The notes below the pieces were generated by a model. It was given only the letters and a program-made list of their open reading frames with translations. It did not search any database and had not been told where the DNA came from. Source: Anastrepha obliqua (Eukaryota; Arthropoda; Insecta; Diptera; Tephritidae). From it: DNA of 64,000 bases. Every line of letters begins with the position of its first letter. Positions within the stretch are counted from its first letter, which is position 1. The translations under genes were made by a program, and so were the position numbers. This document shows, piece by piece, positions 34,919 to 47,613 of the stretch. The stretch covers positions 24,552,044 to 24,616,043 of the forward strand of contig NC_072897.1 in assembly GCF_027943255.1 (NCBI RefSeq). The letters run 5' to 3'.

Positions 34919-35913
34919 TCATATCAAGGGGATTTGTTGTTTTTTAATGTCGTATATAATGGTTGTATCTCTGTTAGTGGTTTGCTCTGTCTTCATGTGT
35001 ATTGTATCAGTCAAATCGAAGTCGTTGTTATTTTCGTATATATCTTTAAAATGTTGACCCAGAATAGTCGCCTTTTCCGATGACGAAACAGGCAATTGGC
35101 TCGGCCCGTTTGTGGTTCTTATTGATGGGAAGTGTACTGAAGCTCCGACCATTCTTCTTGTCGCCTTCTACAATGAATAGTTTGTAGATTTTGTTCCCTC
35201 AATTTTCTTATGCTAATTGTTTAGTTTTTTGTATTTTTCATGTTTAAATAGTTCTTTAATTTCTTTAGTTAATTTTTTAAGTTGTTCTTGAAATCTTGTG
35301 ATCTGCCATTCTTTTGTTCTTTTTTGTTTTAGTTTCATTTTTATTACGTCAGGAATGTGACATTTTATAGTTTAAAGCTGTAGAGTTATTGTAGATCGGC
35401 TAAGTGACGTAATAGTCGTGTAATTAAAAAAAACCTATTGCAACTTCAATATCGTTGGCAGTTTTTAATAGGATTTTCCTGTCCAGGCTTTGAATGGTTA
35501 TAGAGTGTGCAACTAAGTGTTAGTTACGGGTATTTTTGAGTTGTCAGGATGATTAATGAATGGTCAGACGAAAGTTTAAGAGAGGATTCAATTGACAGCA
35601 TTATAAAATTTATTGATTTTGGTATGAAAAAGAATAGCAAGTCGGGTACTTTACTAACAAAAGTTGCACAGTAAGTGAGTTCTCCTGCGCATATAAATTC
35701 ACAGTTTGATTCCCTGATGGAGTCAAGTAGTGTTTTTCCTTTAGTTCTGGGCAGCATTGAACCCCATGTCATGTTCTTTGGGTTCAATTCACCATAATGT
35801 TTTATTTTATTGTTAAATTTTATTGTTAACTCAGCTGAAATAGTCAATAATCCATGACCGGCATTAATTTGAATTGCCGTTGCTTGTATATGGTCCATTT
35901 TGAATCTCTCCAT
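34919..35913 (-). pseudogene. Jockey-like LINE relic (endonuclease and linker)
   Basis: On the minus strand the endonuclease domain is open over 130 codons (35913-35524): AIQINAGHGLLTISA, KNMTWGSMLPRTKGKTLLDS, KVPDLLFFFIPKS and SSLKLSSDHSLIILT. These match the C-terminal half of jockey/TART-type endonucleases, with S-D-H catalytic residues present. The linker continues with stops to 34919 (PVSSSEKATILGQHFKDIYE), the usual run-up to RT. The RT is missing. Confidence 0.75.
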
Positions 35914-36920
35914 TTCGTTACATATATTATTCCATTCCTGTAACGATGAAAGCTCGTGAGACCTGAATGCGTTCCTTCAGCAAGTCAGCCATGATGTGCT
36001 CAAAAAGTTTCGGTTTTGACCTGCAGCATATTATACATATGCGTAGGGCACGCTCAGTAGTTTTCCTACCACCGTAGGCCTGCATGGAAATTCCTTCTAT
36101 GAAAATGCATGATTATGGCTGATGTTAATGGGTGATCTTTCGGGAGGATGATCGGATGCCGCGCCTCGAAGCGAAGAGTTGAATTTTGAATTAGCAGTTA
36201 AGTTCCACGGTAATTCTTTTCGGATGTAAGATGCAATGATTTAAACAATTTTGCGATTTTCGCGAACTTACGTATGTATGCTACAGTAGGGTGTCCGTTA
36301 TTTACCAATTTGATTATTTTTCTTGCGACGCCCCCTAAATTTTTAGTTTTCCGTCTAAGAAAAATTATCAGATCAAAATCAGCTCTTAATATTCAGAATA
36401 AACCTTGCCCCAAATACGATATACTTCCCATTTACGTAACATGGGATTTTGCTACTTTTTGGAACAAACTTTTTTTTTCTCTAGTATGCTAATTTACAGC
36501 TATGAAAAACACATATTCTGATGGCAATTTTAACTCTGTGCAAAAAAGATCTCGTACAATTTTTCGATAAATTGACTCCTTTAAAAGTTAATCGAAGTTA
36601 AAGTTGAACTGTGTGTAAATTTCAGACTTTTTCACTTTTGCAGCAAAATTATTATTGTTGTAGTAAACTTCTCACGTTTATATAAAAAAATGATCAATTT
36701 CTATGGTATGAAGATGAAAGATGAAAAAATCCATAAGTCGAATCAAATTTATACCACCTAAGAATGCACGATTTATTTTAGTAAACATTTTTTAGTTAAA
36801 TTTTTTTTTGTACTCGCTTATAATCTGGATTACATATTGTTTGTCATCTTCACTTCGTGCTAAAACGTTAACATATTCTTTCGACAATTTTACAGCTCTT
36901 TCTGCATTGTCATTGACTAC
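35914..36920. other. Unassigned sequence between two minus-strand LINE relics
   Basis: The part next to 35914 could be upstream sequence of the jockey-like relic, with a minus-strand frame at about 35950-36070, but no motif is clear. The rest is AT-rich with no recognisable domain. Confidence 0.35.
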
Positions 36921-36927
36921 TCTTAAT

Positions 36928-39660
36928 CGAAAGCCGGAGCGTTTGTATCCATTCTGACGGCATGACCCAGCCAACGTAGCCGCTGGATCTTTATTCGCTG
37001 CAGCTCATCGTTCCATTGCCTGCGGTACTCGCCGTTGCAAACGTGCAAAGGTCCAAAAATCTTGCGCAGAATCTTTCTCTCAAACACTCCAAGTGTCGCT
37101 TCATCGGATGTTGTCATCGTCCACGCTTCTGCGACATAAGTTAGTTTTGTTCGTTGAGAGAGGTTTTTACTGCTCAGTCGCCTACTTAGGCCAGAGTAGC
37201 ATTTTTTGGAAAGAGAGATTCTAAGAAGGCTGACATTGTTATCGGTGTTAATGCTGGTTCCTAAATAAACGAAGTCCGTTACAACCTCGAAATTATAACT
37301 GTCAACAGTGACGTGGGTGCCGATACGCGAGTGCGCCGACTGTTTGTTTGTTGACAGGAGGTACTTCGTTTTGTCCTCGTTCACCACCAGGCCCATTCGC
37401 TTTGACCTCTTTATCCATTTTGGAGAAGGCAGAACTAACAGCGCGGTTGTTAAGGCCGGTTGTTAAGGAAATCATCGGCATACGCCAACAGTTGTACGCT
37501 CTTATAAAAAATTGTTCGTACGACCCTCTCCAACATCAGGTTAAAGAAGTCACACGACAGCGAGTCACCCTGTCTGGAACCGCGTTTGGTATCAAACGGC
37601 TCAGAGAGGTCCTTCCCACTTCTGATGGCGCTGCTGGTGTTAAGCAACGTCATCTTGCATAGCCGTATTAGTTTTGCGGGGATACCAAATTCAGACATCG
37701 TGGTATACAAGAAACTCCTTTTCGAACTGTCGAATGTAGCTTTGAAGTCGACGAAAAGATGGTGTGTGTCGATTCTCCTTTCATGGGTATTTTCCAAGAT
37801 TTGGCGTATTGTGAATATTTGGTCGATGGTAGACTTTCCAGTTCTAAGGCCACACTGATAAGGTCCAATCAGTTGGTTGATGGTGGACTTCAGCCTTTCA
37901 CACAATACGCTTGGTACGATATGAAAATACGCTTATAAGCGATATGAAAAAGGCTAGTCCCGTGGTAATTGGCACAGATTGCAGGATCACCTTTCTTATG
38001 GATTGGGCAGACCACACTTAAATTCCAATTGGCCGGCATGCTTTCATCCGACCATATTTTGGATAGGAGCTGATGCATGTACCTTACCAGCTCCTCGCCG
38101 CTATTTTTAATAGCTCAGCCGGCAGTCCGTCGGCACCCGCGGCTTTGTTGTTCTTTAGCCGTGTTATCGATATTTTCACCTCGTCATCGTCGGATAGCGG
38201 AACGACAATTCCGTGATCGGCGATTGGGGTATCGGGATGTTCACATTCTCTGTGACATGCGCAGCTATCACTGTTTAACAGGTTCGAGAAGTGTTCCCTC
38301 CATAATTTAAATATGCTCTGGATGTCAGTCACCAGGTCGCTCCTCGCACTCACGTATTTCGGGCTCTCGTTTCTTCTTTCGGATAATACGTCTCTCTTCC
38401 TTCCTTAGCTCTCTGTAGCGATCCCACATGGCTCGCGCCGCGACCGATCGCAGCATGGCTCCATAAGCAGCATCTTTTCTTTCGGCGGCAGCATGACATT
38501 CCTCGTGGTACCAATTGCTTTTTCGGGCTCGCCGAAATCCCATTGGGCAGTACTCTCTGAGAGCAGAAGTGAGAGTCGAGTGGCGAATATTCCGGTTGTC
38601 TGTTGTGATTTCAGCTTTTCGATGTTGAACATTCTTTGCGTAGGTAGATATACGTTTTTTGCTGCACAGAGGCGTGTGCGCAGTTAGGCTGCAGCAAGGA
38701 AATGATCCGCGTTGATGTTGGGTCTTCGGATCGTACGTACATCTAATACACTAGAAGCGTGTCTTCCATCTATCACAACATGATCGATCTGGTTTCGCGT
38801 TTTTCGATCAGGAAACAGCCAGGTAGCTTGGTGTATCTTTTTAGCAGCGCTCATAGGAACGTTCCAAGCGCTCACAGAAGGAATCTTTGGTCGCATCGTC
38901 TTTTTCTTCGTCGGAGCGTGGGCGAAAATTAGTGAGATTTTAAAAGAAGTGATTTTGATGCGGATTATTGTGAAACGCTCGTCCACCGGAGTGAACGACA
39001 GTACTTAGCGACGGAGTCTCTCTCCCACAACAAATCCGAGCACCGAATTTGCGCTCCTTTACATGGCAGCTCTAGTAGACGTCGCAAGGTCCTATGTTTT
39101 TCTTGTCTTGCGCCGTCCATCGCATTTCTTGAATGGCTGTGATGTCAACCTTTACTCTCACGAGGACATCAACCAGCCGGGCAGGGGCACCTTCCCCATT
39201 AAGGGACCGGACATTCCAGGTGCATGCCCTCAAATCATAGTCCTTAGTTCGTTCGCAGGGGTCGTCATCAGTGTTGGAAGTTCTCATCCGAGGCTTTGTG
39301 TATGTTTTCATTGGGGGAGGTCTTTAAGTGGCGCACAACCAGCTATCCTGGAATATTTCGATTTCTCACTTTAGCTCACTCCCGAACGGGTGTTCGGAAG
39401 CTACCCAGAGGATACTTGGGCTAATCCAGGGACTTGTGAGCTGCTTGAACCGTATGCAGACGAATCGTCCTGGCCACTCCCAAGTGAATGGCGCTCAGTA
39501 ACTTTCCCCACTTGCGTGGATCTCTACACATGGAACCATCCTCCGGCGGCTTAGTTGCAGTCAAAACAAAGTATTGATTAGAGGGGAAAGAGGTAAAGAC
39601 GATCGTCGTCTCGGCCAATTTTCCTTGCGTCTCCATTCTCCCTCCACCTACGAGGGAGTT
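36928..39660 (-). pseudogene. RTE-like LINE relic (EN, RT, C-terminus)
   Basis: Blocks run right to left. First a leader-like block (39660-39420). Then endonuclease blocks at 39311-39072 (DLRACTWNVRSLNGEGAPAR, VDITAIQEMRWTAQ) and 38986-38684 (QATWLFPDRKTRNQIDHVVI). The linker is KSNWYHEECHAAAERKDAAY. RT follows: ITRLKNNKAAGADGLPAELL (38200), WNLSVVCPIHKKGDP (38020), PYQCGLRTGKSTIDQIFTIR and FVDFKATFDS (about 37740), GSRQGDSLSCDFFNLMLERV, then LLAYADDF (about 37480) with both Asp kept. The C-terminal FERKILRKIFGPLHVCNGEY is at about 37075. It has five or more frame breaks and lacks its 3' end, stopping at TNAPAFD (36928). Compared with the 26.8-kb copy, the tail is missing. Confidence 0.85.
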
Positions 39661-42150
39661 TATAGAAGTTATGAGATATGCTGAATCCATGGGATTAAGT
39701 CTAATTGTGAGATGTGAACACACTCTACGGAAGCACAAAATGTTACTTCAGGGGGCATTAACTTATGGATTTCATTCTGTCATCTCGATTGATTATACAG
39801 AATGTTTGCACCAGCCCGACTTTTGGGACCAGCAGAAGGCAGGAAGTGATTGATATGACATTATCTAACTATGAAATATTGGATCATATCACTGGTTGGA
39901 AACAACTTAATAAAGATTCCCTGTCGGACCATCGTTATATAGAGTTCGGGCTTGCGGCCGAGGCAACCTCGACCCAAGCAGGCGGGAATCCTCGAAAAGC
40001 GGATTGGACACGATACGAGGATCTCACTTAAGAGGAAATCCTTGATGTTCCAAAACTCCGAACAATAACTCGGATTGAAGAAGCCGCAAACTCATTGGGG
40101 CGAACTTTAATCGAGTGTTATAATAAGGTGTGTCCAGAACGTGGGAGAAGAGAGGGTAAGACAGTCCCTTGGTGGGACGCCGAACTGTTGAAACTCCGGA
40201 AAACTTCATTACACTTCTTAACAGAGCTCTTAAAACTCAATTCGCAGGGGATTGGACTGCCTACCGAAAGCTGAGGAAGGAATATAAAATGAATATTATA
40301 TAATCTAAATTGGGCTCTTATAGAACGTTCTGCAGTGAATTGGAGGCACGGAAGAGTTCAGCGAGGTTATGCAAAGCCCTCCAAAGAGACCGGACGGCTA
40401 GGCTGAACTCATTGCTCAAATCGGATGCTACTTATAATCAAAATCAGAAGTGTTCGATGTCCCCTTTTCAGCACATTTCCCTGGCTCCAGGAATTTTGTT
40501 GGTTAAAGCTCTACCGACCAATCTGATCATGTCAATATAATTACCAGCAGACGTGATTGGTTCCTTTCATCCAGGATAGTTAACGAGGGAACAATAAGGT
40601 TCGCCTTCTCGTCATTCCAAAGCTTTAAGTCCGGAGGATCCGATGGCATTTACCCAATCTATCGAAGGCCCTGAAAAGAATCTTTGCGGCATGTCTTGCG
40701 CATGCTTATGTTCCACAATCGTGGCGTTTGGTGAAAATTGTATTTGTCCCAAAGCCAGGCAAAGATAACTACGCTTTACCAAAAAGTTTCAGACCTATAA
40801 GCCTGACATCGTTTATGCTTAAGGGTCTGGAACGTATGGTGGAGAAGCATATTAGAACGATGAATCTAAGTTGAAACCCTCTCAATGTCAGACTGCATGT
40901 TTATCAGCGTGGGAAATCTTGCGAATCGGCTCTGCATGAGTGCGTTAGCATAATCGAAAAAGGGCTGGAAACAAGACAGTACACTCTTGGTGTGTTTTTG
41001 GACATTGAAGGAGCTTTGACAATGCTACCGGGATCTAAGACCGGCGATAGTACAATGGTTGTGCATAACCTGATTAGACCCATTATAACATAAGCCAACA
41101 AGCTACAGCGATGGAGGCGGCGTACAGGCTGAAGTTAAACGGAGTCTGGGGAGATGAAGAAAGCACTGGCCGCTGTCAGATATACCACCAGTTGTCGGAG
41201 CGGTGCACACTGTCCTCGATGCCACTGTCGTTACCTTCGGTAGGAAGTATGATGATTTGATCCCAGATAGAAATCAATGGTTAAGTCCAGAGAACGTATT
41301 AATGGGATATCAGCACACTTTCTACACCGACGGATCCAAAACCAGTGATGGTAACGGATCTGGATGGTACTTAGACGAAGACACTAAGTGCTCCTATGCC
41401 ACAAGACAGATGGCACGGTATTCTTCACGAAAGTCTATGCCATCTTGAAGGTGGCATACCGGCTAATTGAGAAAAAGGGGTGGGGTAGCAGTATTAGAAT
41501 TTGTAGTGACAGTAAAGCTGCACTCAAAGCCTTTGCTAACCCTCGCTGCTCTTCGAAGTTAGTCGGTGAATGTAAGACAAAACTGAACAGTGCTGCAAAA
41601 CACAACAAAGTTAGTCTTATTTGGGTGCCTGGACATTGTGGTATTACAGGGAATGAGTTAGCTGATAAACTGGCTAATGAAGGCTCTGCAAGTATGCCAC
41701 TAGGCCCTGAACCCTTTATAGGTGTCGATTCTGCTTCGATTCAACTATGGATTGGCGACTTCATGAGGTGTACTCATAAAGAACGTTGGTCTGGGTTGAA
41801 CTCGTGCAGAATAGCCGAATGCTTTTTGAAAGAACCAAACAGGAATATAGCGACCTTTCTTCTAAAACTCAGCGGAAAGGACCTGAAAGTACTGGTGGGT
41901 GTAATCAAAGGGTGCAACGCCTGTGGTCAGCATATGGCTGCCACGGAGATCATAGACAGCCCGATATGCCTATCCTGTCTTGAGGATGACGGCACTGCAG
42001 AGCATTATCCCTGTAGCTGTCCGGCGTTTTCCAGAATCAGACTTAGGATATTGGGTTGGGATATACTGAGTATGGATAAAGTTCATACTCTTCCTCTTCC
42101 GGATCTCTTAAGATTCATCAATGAATACAAGAGATTTGTGGAAGAGTGAC
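39661..42150 (+). pseudogene. LOA-like LINE C relic (EN, RT, RNase H)
   Basis: This element has the same domain order as A and B but is more decayed. Endonuclease marks are PTFGTSRRQEVIDMTLSNYE and DSLSDHRYIEFGL (39820-39960). The linker has VPWWDAELLKLRKTS. RT marks are VPQSWRLVKIVFVPKPGKD, SFRPISLTSFMLKGLERMVE (about 40790-40850) and GVFLDIEGA (about 40990). Everything from there to the thumb, including YADD, is deleted. RNase H is well preserved: FYTDGSKTSDGNGSGW (41320), ICSDSKAALKAF (41500), IWVPGHCGITGNELADKLA (41620). A CLSCLEDDGTAEHYPCSC zinc-like motif follows. The last frame is open for about 250 codons to 42149. Its 5' end is truncated. Confidence 0.8.
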
Positions 42151-42769
42151 CTCAAACTAATCTATCCGTCTTACCACCCAGTCTTTATCTTTTCTATCTC
42201 TCTATTCTTTCTACTGAAATCTATCCGGGTGTAGTACAATGGTCTCCGAACTGAGTGTTTGGACTTTTCCAACCCCCACAAATCTAACATAATCTATTCT
42301 AACGCGGCGGCACAAAGCTCGAGTTTAGGTACGATTAGTGTATTCAAAGAGGCGACTCGAGCACTCGAGCGTTGTCATCTCTGACTCAACGCGCATAAAC
42401 ACAATCACCGAACGTCTCGACACTGGTATCGGAAAATGCGTGTAGTTCATGAGGGGCTCTAGGCTGCAATATGTAACGCGGAAATGATACATGTACTGAA
42501 CATCTGTGAAGTCTTTCAAACGGCCGTCCAATATGTGCACAGTGAGAGCGGCAAACTCTCGTCCCATTCGAGCTTATCTTTCCACATTCACTGTAAGAGA
42601 ATTTTCGCCTAGTCAGTGTGGAGCCGGTCAAACTTAGCGGGTCGTAACAGTCATCTATTGGAGATTAGGGTGGCGCGGTAAGGAGAACAATAAATGATTT
42701 TTATAGGGATCTCAAGTGGGTTCCAAAGTTTTAGTGATCTTGCTAGGATCATCAAATTTTAGGTAGGTT
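42151..42769. other. LINE C 3' region and unassigned sequence
   Basis: The first 100-150 bases are probably the LINE C 3' region (GTAGTACAATGGTCTCC resembles the ATCACAATGGA block of LINE A). The remainder has two overlapping minus-strand frames with a few Cys and His residues that I could not assign. Confidence 0.4.
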
Positions 42770-44482
42770 TCCTTGTCCGCATAAGAAATGTGATGAAGGA
42801 CGTCTGGGTTTTTGGAGATGAGAACATTGAAACATGAACATGGAGAAGAAGTTGCTCCACTCAGTGTACTGATGCACTAAACATGCTGATGATGAAATAC
42901 CTGGGTCCATTGGGAGTAGGATTTCTTACAAGAGTTTTCAATCTGTCCTGACAAGTGGAAACGGGGAAAGTGGTCCCAATACTGAAACCAGGGAAACCCG
43001 CCAACCAAGGGAAATCTTATTGGCCGATAACTCTCCTTTCCCCAGTAGTGAAGCTACTTGAAACCCTCCTACTCCCACTCTTCACGTAATATTCGGCCCC
43101 AACCCCACATCAGCATGGCTTCCGACGAGTGCACAGTACCACCACAACACTCACCGTCATAAACGCCCAGGCTTAACCACAACCGCCTCTGCGAGAGTAC
43201 TGTCCTAGTAGCGTTGGACTTGAAGAAGGCTCTCGATACTGTCAGCCATTCCACGCTACTAGATGGCATTTTACAGTCGACACTCCCGCCAGGGCTGGAG
43301 AAGTGGACCGCCAACTATCTGAGCAGTGGTCACTCGCCAGTGATTTTTAGAGGTCAAACATCCAAACAGAGGAAAATCAAGCAAGGTATTCTGCAGGGTG
43401 GTGTCCTTTCCCCCTTGCTGTTCAATTGCTATGTATCGAAGCTCCCCCAACCACCAGAGGGGGTCTCCCTGGTCTCCGACGGGCAATGACATTGATGGCC
43501 TGTGCGCCAAAGTGAACGTCTACCTCACCGACCTTTCCCGCGTATTCACTGCAAGGAATCTCCAACTTTCCAAAAGGAGGACAAAGGAGGACACACTGCA
43601 ACTCAAGGTAAAAGTCGATGACACATCTAAATCCGACTGTTAACAATCCCAAAATTTTGGGTGTAACCTTTGACACTAAAGTCCAAAATCGCAACAAGGT
43701 CCTCAAATATCTTGCCGGGAGCACTTGCGGCAAAGTCAAAGAAATGTTGCTATCGACATTTAAGGCAATTGGTCGGCCGGTTCTAAACTATGCTACGCCT
43801 GTCTGGTCACCTGGAACTAGTGACACGCAGTGGATAAAACTCCAGACTTACCAAAACACTGCCATTAGGATAGCGTCCTGATATCCCCATTTCAACACCT
43901 TCACAACAAGGCACAAATGCTCCCTGTAAAGGAGTATAATAAACTGCTCAGCAAGCTGTTTCTGCTTGGTGCTACAGCAGGTTTCACCCTTGCAGACACC
44001 TGCTTGAGTCAGAGCCGCCTTCCAGACGCGTCAGAAAACACCTCCTCAATTACGCCGACGAGATCCAAGACTAAACGAACAGACATCTATTGGACCAGAC
44101 AGTATTTAGACATTTTCTTAAGCTCCCGACCACAGAATGCCGTGATCGGAGTCCAACCATCACCTACAGCACGTGAAGAGCTCCAGCTTCCCCGCGCAAC
44201 TATGGCACAATTACTGCATATTGTAGCAAGTTATACTCCTACTGATCCAGAATTCACCCCAACATACTAAACATATGTCCTGCATGTGAGGGCAACCCGC
44301 ACAACACTAACCACCTTTTAACATGCCCCTCTAAGCCCACTCATCTAACACTCCTCTCCCTTCGGACCCAACCTGTCAAAACAGCATGTTTCCTGGGTCT
44401 ACCTTTAGATGAGCCAGACGAAGATGACCGCTGATATACACTACACTGACAGGGCTTGTATTGCTGCTACAACAACAACAAC
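42770..44482 (+). pseudogene. LINE D relic (jockey/I-like RT, 3' end with CAA tail)
   Basis: RT blocks: GKVVPILKPGKPANQGKSYW (42975), LLSPVVKLLETLLLPL, HQHGFRRVHSTTTTLTVINA, VALDLKKALDTVSHSTLLDG (about 43210), GQTSKQRKIKQGILQGGVLS and PLLFNCYVSKLPQPPEGVSL. The Y-A-D-D region is deleted between VSLVS and GNDIDG (about 43480). The thumb and C-terminal parts follow in several frames (ILGVTFDTK, IGRPVLNYATPVWSPGTSDT, ARATRTT...). The element ends in (CAA)n at about 44470, the usual kind of LINE tail. The polymerase motif loss and many shifts make it inert. No RNase H was seen. Confidence 0.75.
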
Positions 44483-44489
44483 ACGCGAT

Positions 44490-45307
44490 CTTAGAACGGA
44501 TGCAATATTTGGTGAACCACCTTGGTGCAATAATGGTTAATCACCTGTAATGAAGGTACCATACCTAGACTAAGCGACAAGTTAAACCTTTTGACCTAAG
44601 AAATTAACTCACAGGTTATATCGATAGCGCAGAACTGCAAGTATATGGGCAAGGTTTTATGTACACGGAAGCCGTTGAAGAAGTTTTTAAATAGAAAACT
44701 GTGCAAGCTAATTTTTAGCCGTAAATATGTTTAACTTTATTTGACAAATCCCGCAAAAACTACCAAACCGTGTTATTAGGTAGGTATGTATTAGGCACCA
44801 CTACGCGACCACAATGAACTACCGTAAGAAATATTTTCGGAGCGTTAACTGAGATGTAGAAATATTTAATAATTTCTATTTTATTTTTCACACAAGTAAA
44901 ACACGCGACAATCACGTCGGGGTCAGCAAGAAATGTTCGGCTACCAAGCTTTTTTGGCAGCTATTATTTTAAATTAAGTTAAAACAGTTTTATTTTCGTA
45001 ACTTTTCTATTTATTTCACAAATTGCGTGGACGTGTGCTTGCTACAATTTCACCTGTCACAGCTGATAGCACAATTGGCTTAGCTCAATTAATACATAAT
45101 ATATGTATATGAGTATATAAATCGATACTATGTATACGAAAGTTAGAGAATGGCATATATGTGAGAATTTTCTAAGTATATTAATGCAATGCAAGTGTAA
45201 GTACAAGAATCAAGGTGACCATAAAATAAGTGAAAATATTATAAATTAAGCTATAGTATTAAGCTACAATATTAAACTATAATATTAATCTATAATTAAA
45301 CTCCGAG
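44490..45307. other. AT-rich spacer
   Basis: No coding domain or terminal repeat was recognised. Confidence 0.5.
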
Positions 45308-45570
45308 TATATCGCACCCTAAATACAAAAGGGTCACAACTCAAAATGTACTTCTGCTCAAATATGAAGGAGACGGTATCAATAAAACGGTCCGCGGATG
45401 ACATATGGCAAAAATAAATGTTTTGTTTTTTGGTAGGACTGTTATAAGCTTACATGGCAAATTTCAGCGTGATATGTCACATAATTTGTTTTCTGTGCTA
45501 CTGTAAACAAGTCAAGCTCGAGTGTGGAAAATTTTGAGTTGTGATCCTTTTGTATTTAGGGTGCGATATA
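45308..45570. mobile_element. MITE with about 40-bp inverted repeats
   Basis: The left end TATATCGCACCCTAAATACA and the continuing AAAGGGTCACAACTCAAAAT are matched in inverse orientation at the right end (ATTTTGAGTTGTGATCC... TGTATTTAGGGTGCGATATA), with one or two mismatches over about 40 bp. It is 263 bp long and non-coding. The terminal TATA is palindromic, so a TA or TATA target duplication is possible but cannot be separated from the repeat. Confidence 0.88.
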
Positions 45571-45796
45571 TTCTGCTAAACCGGGTGCTCCTCCGAACAG
45601 CTATTATCAAGTTATTTTCTTTGATCACCCATTTTGGTGACGAAAAGTAAAATGATGTTCATCGAGTGCGACATTTCATTGAGTAGCTGACTTATCATTG
45701 TTTTCAATTCTTACATATCATCGTGTTGAAGCATACTATTTGTTTCATTTGTTACTTTGTTATTTGTTGACTGTCTTACTATTGTAATAACTTATA

Positions 45797-46360
45797 CAGT
45801 CTGTGTCAGAAAAAAGGAACCGCGATTATTCATGAAGTATAAAAGATATATATTTAAAATCTTGTTTACATGAAAGTATATACAAAACTACGAGTCGCAA
45901 TTACTCAATAAGCCGTACTTCTGCTGCTTTTTACCAGCAAATCTGATTAGCTCGTCGACAAACAGGACTAGATTTTGCGAACTTGACGCACGAGTTGCTT
46001 TAAATCATGGACTGGCATTCCGGCAAGATGCGTTTTGATAACTCCCCACACAATGGGGTTGGCGTCTGGGGACTAGGAAGACCAGTCCAATACTGTGACG
46101 CGATTTTCTTGTTTTGTTGTTTCTCAATGTGTTTTTCTCAGAGCAGTGGTGGATGATGTGGGACGGCTGGATATGTTCGCCTCCTTCAGTCGACGTTCGA
46201 TGGTGTTGATACTCGTATCTATTTCCTTTTTAGCAAGATCTGATCGTTGTTATCGTAGTCACAAAAAAGGGTCCTGCTTCAAGCCGCGCTCGGAAAATTA
46301 TCAACTTTTTTGTACACCTTATACCGCTGATTCCACATCACAACAAACTTTTTTGATTTT
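45797..46360 (-). pseudogene. Tc-like transposase relic
   Basis: On the minus strand near 46060-45930 is SPDANPIVWGVIKTHLAGMP followed by VHDLKQLVRQVRKI, matching the end of the Tc1/Tc3 catalytic domain, normally S-P-D-x-N-P-I-E-N-x-W-G. The Glu-Asn pair is deleted in frame, so the third catalytic residue is gone. Upstream parts are unreadable. A possible left terminal sequence (CAGTCTGTGTCAGAAAAAAG) lies at about 45799, but I could not find its inverse partner. Confidence 0.6.
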
Positions 46361-46549
46361 TTAATCACTTTTTGTGTATGCAATGTATAAGTGGAGTGAT
46401 GCATATTTCGTAGTATTACCTTAAATTATTTCTCTTCTTTTGGATGATATGTGTAATATTGAGTGTTTTCTTCTTTTAGTAGTTTTTGTGGTTATTACGT
46501 GGTGTGTTGATTGTTTTGTCCATATCTTTATTTCGTTATTGTTAAGTAG

Positions 46550-46860
46550 ACGAATGGGTTGGTGCGTGACTACCAATGGGAATTCACAGAGAGAACGTAG
46601 GTTCGATTCTCGGTGAAACACCGAAATTAAGAAAAACATTTTTCTAATAGCGGTCGCCCCTCGGCAGGCAATGGCAAACCTCCGAGTGTATTTCTGCCAT
46701 GAAAAAGCTCCTCATAAAAATATCTGCCGTTCGGAGTTGGCTTGAGACTGTAGGTCCCTCTATTTGTGGAACAACATAAAGACGCACATCAAAAATAGGA
46801 GGAAGAGCTCGGCCAAACACCCAAAAAGGGTGTAGGCGCCAATTATATTTTATATACATA
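46550..46860 (+). repeat. tRNA-derived SINE, copy 6
   Basis: This copy is near full length. The tRNA-like head lacks only its first bases (starts at ACGAATGGGTTGGTGCGTGA). The B box GGTTCGATTCTCGG fits the RNA polymerase III consensus best of all six copies. The body has GCGGTCGCCCCTCGGCAGGC and ATTTCTGCCATGAAAAAGCT. The end is AGGCGCCAATTATATTTTAT. Confidence 0.9.
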
Positions 46861-47613
46861 TATATATATTAAGTACCTTTAGCTCGTAGCTATCAGTGGT
46901 AGCAGTAATTAATGTACTTAAATATTACACATTACAGGTGGCAGTTTTGGTACTTTCTTTTGTTCGACCGCCCCTTGGTTGAGTGGCTGCATTGAGTAAG
47001 TAATAACATAGAGTCACAATCTGGAACAAAAATTATTTTGTATGGGGGGTGCCAGTTCTGGATTTTCGCTCAAACATGTTGCGTAACTCATTTTTGCGAA
47101 GTATGATATAATTCGGTATCATGTGGAATGCGCAGGAAATTGAAAAATAGGGCATGCTGTGGTGCAAATACAGCACATATTTTAGAGGTCAGTTGATGTG
47201 TGAATTTGATATGTGAGTTTAATATGCAAGTTTGTTACAACTTTCCTAACGAGCCTGTGGCTGCAATGTTTTATTGCTCCATTGAATTACTCTATTATTG
47301 TTTTTACAAGATTCATAGATGCTTGGCCCTAGGTTCAAATCATAGGACCGGCATCTCCGTACATTCACTTTTTATTTTTTATTTTAATTTTATTTTTTTG
47401 ATAATTATTTTGCAAAAATCTGCATAACAAGTAGAAACGTTCTACTTTATTATTATGTTATTAAATTATTTATTAAAATATATGAATTTAGGTACATATG
47501 TAGGCACGCGCTCCAATTTAGTAAAGGTGATATTTTTGTTGTATGTGCCTTTGTTTTTTTGACGTGATAACGTCTTATAATTCGATTTAGCCGGCTGCAC
47601 GCACGAAAAAATG
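46861..47613. other. Unassigned sequence
   Basis: AT-rich. A lone B-box-like GGTTCAAATCATAGG near 47332 has no A box at the right distance. No domain was recognised. Confidence 0.45.

Noticed and set aside
42325..42631. Minus-strand frames with several Cys and His, possible zinc-finger gene
   Set aside because: The Cys and His spacing does not fit C2H2 fingers in one frame, stops surround it, and it lies between two LINE relics.
47325..47365. B-box-like GGTTCAAATCATAGG, possible tRNA gene or new SINE
   Set aside because: No A box at the right distance and no cloverleaf could be drawn around it.
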